DNA from: Christensenella sp034926635 | GTDB taxonomy: Bacteria > Bacillota > Clostridia > Christensenellales > Christensenellaceae | NCBI GenBank assembly: GCA_034926635.1 | Contig: JAYFQX010000010.1 | Span: forward strand, 186,001-250,000 | Direction: 5' to 3' | DNA: 64,000 nt | Shown here: piece by piece, positions 59,066 to 64,000 of the stretch | Layout: each line of letters opens with the position of its first letter | Numbering within the stretch: position 1 is the first letter of the stretch | The notes under the pieces: generated by a model | What the model was told of the DNA's origin: nothing | The model's input: the letters and a program-made list of their open reading frames with translations, nothing else | Databases searched by the model: none | Translations under genes and position numbers: made by a program

Positions 59066-59377
59066 ATGGATAAGAAAGAAATAGGCGGTTCAGACGGCTA
59101 TCTATTGGAGGCGCGCCTGAGAAGCAAACAGTTTTATATTAAAGCTACACAAAACACGGTAGAGACCGCGCATGAATTAGCTAGCCAGTGCGAAAGAAGC
59201 GCAGAGCAGGCATTGGAGCTTTTAGAAAAATGCAAGGATTCTAATGACGGTGATTTTGCACAGGAAGCAGTTTTGAAAATGAAAAAGGCGGCGCAGCTTT
59301 CTATGCTTGCAACCAAGGCGATGCAAGAGGCGTTGGAAGCGGCGGAGTTAGTCGCAGGGAGCAAAAGCTTAGAGTAG
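59066..59377 (+). CDS. Small helical protein of unknown function (103 aa)
   Basis: An almost all-helical, coiled-coil-like protein rich in Ala, Glu, Lys and Gln (LRSKQFYIKATQNTVETAHE, AEQALELLEKCK, KMKKAAQLSMLATKAMQEAL). GGGGGAT lies about ten bases before ATG 59066; ATG 59048 includes it and was not chosen. An extended -10 (TGG-TATAAT, 58973-58981) is upstream. It is followed 23 bases later by the repeat protein, so they form a unit. I do not recognise a family. Confidence 0.7.
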   Translation: MDKKEIGGSDGYLLEARLRSKQFYIKATQNTVETAHELASQCERSAEQALELLEKCKDSNDGDFAQEAVLKMKKAAQLSMLATKAMQEALEAAELVAGSKSLE

Positions 59378-59400
59378 AGGATAAAAGGGAGGAAAAGGGT

Positions 59401-59958
59401 ATGGCAACTAAAAAGACAACAGAACAAAAAATAGAAGGAAATGCAAAAAAAATAGCTGATGCGGCAAAAACTGCCGGAGAAAGTGTTTCTAAGGCGGCGA
59501 AGGTTGCAGGTGATAATGTCTCTAAGGCGGCAAAAATAGCAGGGGAGAACCTCTCTAAGGCGGCAAAAACTGCGGCAAACAGCAAAGCGGCAAAAGTGAC
59601 AAAAGAAGCAGCCAAGACAGCAGCAGAAAAGGCAAAAGAAGGGATTATGGCTTTTGGAAATACTGTTGCGAACAAATCAAAAGAAATTATGGAACTCGCG
59701 AAATTAAATACCCAAAAATCACAAAAACAAAAAGAACTGGAAGAAGCATATAAACAGCTTGGGGAAGCGGTTTATTCTAAGGGCCATTTGCGCGGCGAAC
59801 TTGCGGAAAAATCAAAAGAAATCAAGCAGATTTATGCAGAACTCCAGCAGATCGAAGTAGCCATTAATTGTGCGCAATCAGTGAAGACGTGCAAAGCATG
59901 TGGGAATAAATGTAATGTAAACGATAATTATTGCCCGAATTGCGGACAAAAATTTTAG
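59401..59958 (+). CDS. Protein with 11-residue repeats and zinc ribbon
   Basis: A 185-residue protein. Residues about 23-60 carry tandem 11-residue units (KTAGESVSKAA, KVAGDNVSKAA, KIAGENLSKAA, KTAANSKAA...), amphipathic helices like those in LEA or apolipoprotein-type proteins. At DNA level the units are 33 bp apart and share AAGGCGGC. A coiled region and a C-terminal zinc ribbon (CKACGNKCNVNDNYCPNCG) follow. GGGAGG precedes ATG 59401. There is no signal peptide, so it is probably cytoplasmic. The function is unknown. Confidence 0.72.
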   Translation: MATKKTTEQKIEGNAKKIADAAKTAGESVSKAAKVAGDNVSKAAKIAGENLSKAAKTAANSKAAKVTKEAAKTAAEKAKEGIMAFGNTVANKSKEIMELAKLNTQKSQKQKELEEAYKQLGEAVYSKGHLRGELAEKSKEIKQIYAELQQIEVAINCAQSVKTCKACGNKCNVNDNYCPNCGQKF

Positions 59959-59966
59959 GCGTTGGG

Positions 59967-60224
59967 ATGGAAAAGGAAAAAAACCGTTGGTCAAATGTTG
60001 TGATATACGATCCGGATGATTTTTTATTGCCGCAGGAGTACGCAGCATTTACCGATGGGGTACGGCATGTGTGGCGGGAAATGGGCAAGCTGCATTTGCG
60101 ATTGGCGAACGATGTAAATATTAAGAGTACTTCCATGCTGCCGGCTTCCGAGCTGCGTGATCGGCTGGAAGTACTACGAAAAAAAATTGATCAATTAGCA
60201 CAGAATTATTTAGGAGAAGGCTGA
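59967..60224 (+). CDS. Small protein of unknown function (85 aa)
   Basis: An unrecognised charged protein with WSNVVIYDPDDFLLPQEYAA, a central GVRHVWREMGKLHLRLANDV and a C-terminal helix (LRDRLEVLRKKIDQLAQNYL). ATG 59967 lies eight bases after the stop of the repeat protein; GTTGGG may serve as a weak ribosome binding site. Its stop is part of the following terminator. Confidence 0.62.
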   Translation: MEKEKNRWSNVVIYDPDDFLLPQEYAAFTDGVRHVWREMGKLHLRLANDVNIKSTSMLPASELRDRLEVLRKKIDQLAQNYLGEG

Positions 60225-60241
60225 ACATAGCCTTCTTTTTT
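60216..60241 (+). terminator. Terminator after the three small genes
   Basis: GAAGGCT pairs exactly with AGCCTTC around a six-base loop and runs into T residues. It overlaps the last stop codon. Confidence 0.88.
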
Positions 60242-60385
60242 ATGACATTCTGTAATATTAAAAATTTTCTTTCGGTTTTTAGTTTTGATACAAACATGAT
60301 ACAATAAAAAGATACTTTAAAGGTGAAAGAGAAAAGATTTCTAAAAAAATGATTGGCAACGGTGTGCCAAGAATGGATAATAAAG

Positions 60386-61039
60386 ATGATTAATATTTTA
60401 GTGGTAGAAGACGAACGACCGATTTCCAGGCTGATTTCTATGAATTTAACGGAAAACGGGTATCACTGTGATGTTGCGGATGATGGAATGAAGGCGGCTG
60501 ACTTGATCGAGGCGCATACTTATGACTTGATTTTGCTTGATATTATGCTGCCTCATGTGAGCGGATATGAATTAATGGAGTATATAAGACCGTTGGATAT
60601 TCCCGTTATTTTTATTACTGCGAAAAATGATGTTGCAGATAAAGTAAAGGGACTACAGCTTGGAGCGGACGATTATATTGTCAAACCTTTTGAGATCGTA
60701 GAGCTTTTGGCAAGGGTAGAAGCTGTGCTGCGGCGTTATAACAAAGGCGAAAGTAAAATTACAATCGGTAATGTAGACATTGATACGCGTTCGCGGCGCG
60801 TTAATAAAGATGGCATACAAATAGATCTCACAATGAAGGAATATGAATTATTGATCTTATTTGTACGAAACAAAAACATAGCTTTGTTTCGGGAAACGAT
60901 TTTTGAACGCGTATGGGAGTCGGAATACCTAGGCGATACCAGAACAGTAGACTTGCATGTACAGCGTCTGCGCAGGAAGCTTGGCTGGGAAAAACGAATC
61001 GTGGCGGTATATAAAGTAGGATATAGGCTGGAAGTATAA
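60386..61039 (+). CDS. OmpR-family response regulator
   Basis: The protein has 217 residues. A receiver domain (INILVVEDERPISR, phosphorylated Asp in LILLDIMLPH, Lys in DYIVKPFE) and a winged-helix DNA-binding domain (LTMKEYELLILFVRNK, RTVDLHVQRLRRKLG) are complete. The start ATG 60386 has only a weak ribosome binding site. An extended -10 (TGA-TACAAT, 60297-60305) lies upstream. The partner kinase gene begins immediately after its stop. Confidence 0.93.
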   Translation: MINILVVEDERPISRLISMNLTENGYHCDVADDGMKAADLIEAHTYDLILLDIMLPHVSGYELMEYIRPLDIPVIFITAKNDVADKVKGLQLGADDYIVKPFEIVELLARVEAVLRRYNKGESKITIGNVDIDTRSRRVNKDGIQIDLTMKEYELLILFVRNKNIALFRETIFERVWESEYLGDTRTVDLHVQRLRRKLGWEKRIVAVYKVGYRLEV

Positions 61040-62452
61040 ATGAAGTTTGGCTGGAAGGTTTTTTTATCGACAATCATGGTAATTGCCGTTGTTTTTGCAA
61101 TGGGCGGTTATGTTTTGATCACGTCTTCTTTTCAAGCAAGCCTTACGCGCGCTACGGAGCGCGCTCTAGAAGAAAATCAGTTTATTAAAATTGCATACGA
61201 AAGCGCGGCGGAGAATTATGATGCGCAGGCATCGAAACTGACGGATGAAGCGATCGCAAATATTGCGCAACAGCTGAATAAGGGCGGCAAGCGCGGTATT
61301 GTTATGTTTAATGAGGATTATGAGCCTATTTCTTCCCATGATGATGCGCATGCCCATAAGGCGTTGATGGAACAAACGGGCGAGGGGCGCGCATATGTGA
61401 TCACTCAGCAGAACGGAGAATATATGATCTCTGTAAGCTGTGTTTCGACTGCAGGAGAACGGCTCGTTTATATTGAAACATCTCGAAATATAACAAATTT
61501 ATTTAAAGAACGGGAAAGTCAATTTCAGGATTATATCCAGATCAGCATTTTTTTGCTGCTTGCAAGTGCTGCTATTATGTGGATTGTATCCATGTTTTTA
61601 ACACGTCCGCTTCGCAGGCTTTCTGCTGCTACGCGAAAAATTGCGCAGGGGGATTACGATGTACGCATGCCTGTGTTGAGCCATGACGAAATTGGTGATT
61701 TTACAAATGATTTTAATGCTATGACCAATGCACTGGAAGAAAAGATCTATGAGCTGGAGGATCAGGCGCGGCAGCGCGAAGATTTTGTCGCAAGTTTTGC
61801 GCATGAACTGAAAACACCGCTTACTTCTATTATCGGTTATGCCGATATGCTTCGGTCTAAACAAATGGAGGAAGAAGAGCGATTTGAAGCTTCCAATTAT
61901 ATCTTTACAGAAGGAAAACGGCTGGAGGCATTATCCTTAAAATTACTTGAACTGATGGTGCTTGACCGGAGCGATTTTCAAAAACGTAGGGTTAATCCGC
62001 GTGTCTTATTAGAGGAAATCGGCGGTTTAATGGCGCCCGTAATCAACAATGCGGGAATGACACTGAAAATTTTTGCGCAGAATGCAATTGTTTTACTGGA
62101 ACCCGATCTATTTAAAACATTGCTGATCAACTTAATTGACAATGCCCGTAAGGCATCAGAAAAAGGAGCTGTAATCGAAGCATCCGGCAGAATTGATGGA
62201 AATGATTATATTTTTTGCGTGAAAGATCACGGATATGGTATTCCGCAAGAGGAAATCCGCAAAATTACCGAGGCTTTTTATATGGTGGATAAAAGTAGGG
62301 CGAGAGCGCAAAATGGCGCAGGACTAGGGCTCGCTCTTTCGGACAAAATTGCCAGGTTGCATGGGGCGAAACTCGAGTTCAAAAGTATATTGGGTAAAGG
62401 GACGGTTGTGTGCGTGCGGATCAGACGGGAGAAAAGGAGAACGCAGCTATGA
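61040..62452 (+). CDS. Sensor histidine kinase
   Basis: A 470-residue membrane kinase. A first membrane span (about residues 7-28) and a second (IFLLLASAAIMWIVSMFLT, about 172-190) bound an extracellular sensor region of about 145 residues. A HAMP domain, HisKA with FAHELKTPLTSIIGY (phosphorylated His), and the HATPase boxes NLIDNARKAS, DHGYGIP and GAGLGLAL follow. Its ATG directly follows the regulator stop, and its own stop overlaps the next gene (ATGA). Confidence 0.93.
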   Translation: MKFGWKVFLSTIMVIAVVFAMGGYVLITSSFQASLTRATERALEENQFIKIAYESAAENYDAQASKLTDEAIANIAQQLNKGGKRGIVMFNEDYEPISSHDDAHAHKALMEQTGEGRAYVITQQNGEYMISVSCVSTAGERLVYIETSRNITNLFKERESQFQDYIQISIFLLLASAAIMWIVSMFLTRPLRRLSAATRKIAQGDYDVRMPVLSHDEIGDFTNDFNAMTNALEEKIYELEDQARQREDFVASFAHELKTPLTSIIGYADMLRSKQMEEEERFEASNYIFTEGKRLEALSLKLLELMVLDRSDFQKRRVNPRVLLEEIGGLMAPVINNAGMTLKIFAQNAIVLLEPDLFKTLLINLIDNARKASEKGAVIEASGRIDGNDYIFCVKDHGYGIPQEEIRKITEAFYMVDKSRARAQNGAGLGLALSDKIARLHGAKLEFKSILGKGTVVCVRIRREKRRTQL

Positions 62453-63360
62453 AAAAGGGGATGACATATGTGATCGCCATTTGTGTAACGGTTGCGGTGG
62501 TGGCAACTTGTGCTTTGTTTCCGCCTTTTTTGGCACGACAAAAGGATAAGAGTTTACTGAATGTAGTAAAACAAGATACATCGGTTTCGGAAAGTTATGA
62601 ATATAAGGCGACAAATTACCAGAAAATTAAAGTGCTGTATGAAGTGTGCGGCTATTCCTTTGGGTATTTTCGACATTTTCAAATGCGAACAGATATGTAT
62701 GGATCAACGGCTGCTGTAGCCGAATCAAGCGCTGAAAAGTGGACAGAGGAAGAAATTGCCGCATATGAAATGGAAATGTCCAGCTATGGTTATCCTATCG
62801 AGTATGCCTATACCCCCTCTCTTGAAACGTTTGCATATGCGCAGCCGGACACCAAAATGTCCGAAAAAGAGGCGGGAGAAGCTATCATACGAGAAATAAA
62901 GGTTTTGCAGGACATGGGTGTTATTCCGAAATTTGCGCTCAACGAAAAAAATCCATCCGAAGTGTTGGGACTAATGCTTTTAAAGGCCTCGGACCCTGCG
63001 GTTGCAAACCAGGATTTTTATTATTGGCAGGCAAGCGTTACAGACCCCCAAACCGGAGCGTATTATACTATTATTATTGATGACGATCTTAGCAAAATAT
63101 ATTTTGTGGAGTTACAGGATATATCGGAGAATCAGACATTAGGCGCGCTTACACAAGCAGAAAGAAAGGCAAAGATCGATGCGTTTGCTTCATATCATGA
63201 TCTCTCGGTTACGGAAATTGTGGCGCACTCGGAGTCTGATAAATATACCGATATGCTTTGCAATACTGACAACCCGGATTTTCAGGTGTTGCAGGAAATT
63301 GAAAAGGCTGAAGGATATTCTTCTTTCCGCATGATTTTAAAGCCATCGGATATCGTTTGA
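62449..63360 (+). CDS. Membrane-anchored partner of two-component system
   Basis: A 303-residue protein I do not recognise. An N-terminal span (YVIAICVTVAVVATCALF) anchors it, with the rest outside. The exported part has EKWTEEEIAAYEMEMSSYGY and VTDPQTGAYYTIIIDDDL. AAAGGAG precedes ATG 62449, which overlaps the kinase stop. It may be a sensor accessory or a target of the system. This type of gene often follows such kinases in Clostridia. Confidence 0.75.
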   Translation: MKKGMTYVIAICVTVAVVATCALFPPFLARQKDKSLLNVVKQDTSVSESYEYKATNYQKIKVLYEVCGYSFGYFRHFQMRTDMYGSTAAVAESSAEKWTEEEIAAYEMEMSSYGYPIEYAYTPSLETFAYAQPDTKMSEKEAGEAIIREIKVLQDMGVIPKFALNEKNPSEVLGLMLLKASDPAVANQDFYYWQASVTDPQTGAYYTIIIDDDLSKIYFVELQDISENQTLGALTQAERKAKIDAFASYHDLSVTEIVAHSESDKYTDMLCNTDNPDFQVLQEIEKAEGYSSFRMILKPSDIV

Positions 63361-63364
63361 TTTT

Positions 63365-64000
63365 TTATAAAACGGTTGCAGATCGCTGCTCTTTATATTC
63401 CATAATACCGGATGCTATTGCATATGCAATTTTCTGCTGATATTCGGGATCCTGCAGCAGGCGTTCTTCTTGCGGATTGGAGAAAAAGCCGCATTCCACA
63501 ATTACGCTGGGCTGGTCTCCCGGTCGCAGTAACTGGTAATCACCTGTATTGGCGGTGCGGGGATCCTCAATTTTCAATTGGCGATTCATTTCATTCTGTA
63601 TAATTTCTGCAAGACGTTCTCCTTTTGCTCCGGCTTCTCTGTAAAACACCTGTGGACCGTAGATCTCACTGCTGCTGTCATAAAAATTTTGATGAATGCT
63701 CAAAAAAAGATCTGCATGAGAATCACGGATAATAGTTTCGCGTTTTTGCATATCTTCCTCCTTAGTGGGGGCGATCATATCGTCGGATACCCGCGTCATA
63801 ATAACATGGATGCCGGATTGCTCTAACAAGTCCTTTAGGCGCACTGCTATTTCGAGATTAACCTCTTTCTCTTTCCGACCGGTGAAAGTGCCGACAGTTC
63901 CAAAATCGTCACCCCCGTGTCCCGCATCGAGGATTACGGTATATGTGGATGTTTCCTGAAAAGCCGCTACCGGGAAGCTTTCACCTTCTGCGGTAAGAGA
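63365..64000 (-). CDS. N-acetylmuramoyl-L-alanine amidase (CwlD-like), partial
   Basis: The C-terminal 211 residues of an Amidase_3 enzyme that cuts the peptide from MurNAc in peptidoglycan; the 5' part lies beyond the window end. Zinc ligands and the catalytic Glu are visible: ILDAGHGGDD, KEKEVNLEIA, FLSIHQNF and VIVECGFFSN. The CwlD group acts on spore cortex in many Firmicutes; the match to that subgroup is moderate. It converges on the two-component partner gene, with only four bases between stops. Confidence 0.9.
   Translation of the reverse strand, partial: SLTAEGESFPVAAFQETSTYTVILDAGHGGDDFGTVGTFTGRKEKEVNLEIAVRLKDLLEQSGIHVIMTRVSDDMIAPTKEEDMQKRETIIRDSHADLFLSIHQNFYDSSSEIYGPQVFYREAGAKGERLAEIIQNEMNRQLKIEDPRTANTGDYQLLRPGDQPSVIVECGFFSNPQEERLLQDPEYQQKIAYAIASGIMEYKEQRSATVL

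Noticed and set aside
1..64000. tRNA or rRNA genes
   Set aside because: I found no cloverleaf-like stretch or rRNA-like sequence. A covariance-model scan would be needed to exclude them fully.

Overview
The window looks like a low-to-middle GC Gram-positive chromosome of the Clostridia (Bacillota). The evidence is strong AGGAGG-type ribosome binding sites, frequent TTG and GTG starts, and Firmicute gene orders: dnaX-ybaB-recR, rpsF-ssb-rpsR, obg-yhbY-nadD-yqeK-rsfS, and rpmE-yqhQ-prmC-prfA-...-ywlC-ywlE-rpiB-upp. A FakB/DegV protein, an ECF-type thiamine transporter behind a TPP riboswitch, and a sporulation-type amidase (CwlD family, cut by the window end) fit this. I cannot name the species.

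Layout. 1-9.5 kb: a gene remnant, then one giant secreted repeat protein (2891 aa) and a non-coding stretch holding a 48-bp relic of an insertion sequence end. 9.5-33.2 kb: housekeeping core with glnS-gltX, the S6/SSB/S18 operon, DNA repair genes (Ogg-type glycosylase, uracil-DNA glycosylase, endonuclease III, RecR), dnaX, an S41 protease, the obg-rsfS cluster, a PBP5-type carboxypeptidase, and the rpmE-to-ywlE translation and RNA-modification cluster. 33.2-46.7 kb: an integrated mobile element that splits the usual ywlE-rpiB-upp gene order. 46.8-57.7 kb: rpiB, upp, an acyltransferase-like pair, an IS3-family copy with a frameshifted transposase, leuB, fakB, TPP riboswitch plus thiT, and small regulators. 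57.7-64 kb: rplJL with an L10 leader, three small genes of unknown role, a two-component system with a membrane-anchored partner, and the amidase.

The element is the most interesting region. Most of its genes are GC-rich with C/G third positions, unlike the host. It carries a Tn4451/TndX-type large serine recombinase and a TnpW-like protein at its right end, a P4/D5-type primase-helicase preceded by a gene-free region with a roughly 60-bp periodic degenerate repeat (a candidate replication origin), and an HK97-fold major capsid protein with no portal, terminase, protease or tail gene. Just upstream of the capsid region lies a 190-bp GC-rich non-coding tract that resembles phage cos/terS leader DNA. 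On the opposite strand, in AT-richer DNA, sits a four-gene defence cassette: an XRE regulator with an operator-like palindrome; a fused PD-(D/E)XK nuclease-methyltransferase; a specificity subunit; and a HEPN protein with an RX4H motif. There is no HsdR translocase, so the restriction part resembles BcgI-type (type IIB) systems with an added HEPN effector. My inference is a phage-satellite-like or transposon-satellite hybrid that carries a defence cargo.

The confidence values separate direct observations (motifs, repeats, spacing) from inference (functions of unknown genes, element boundaries). No database search was possible.
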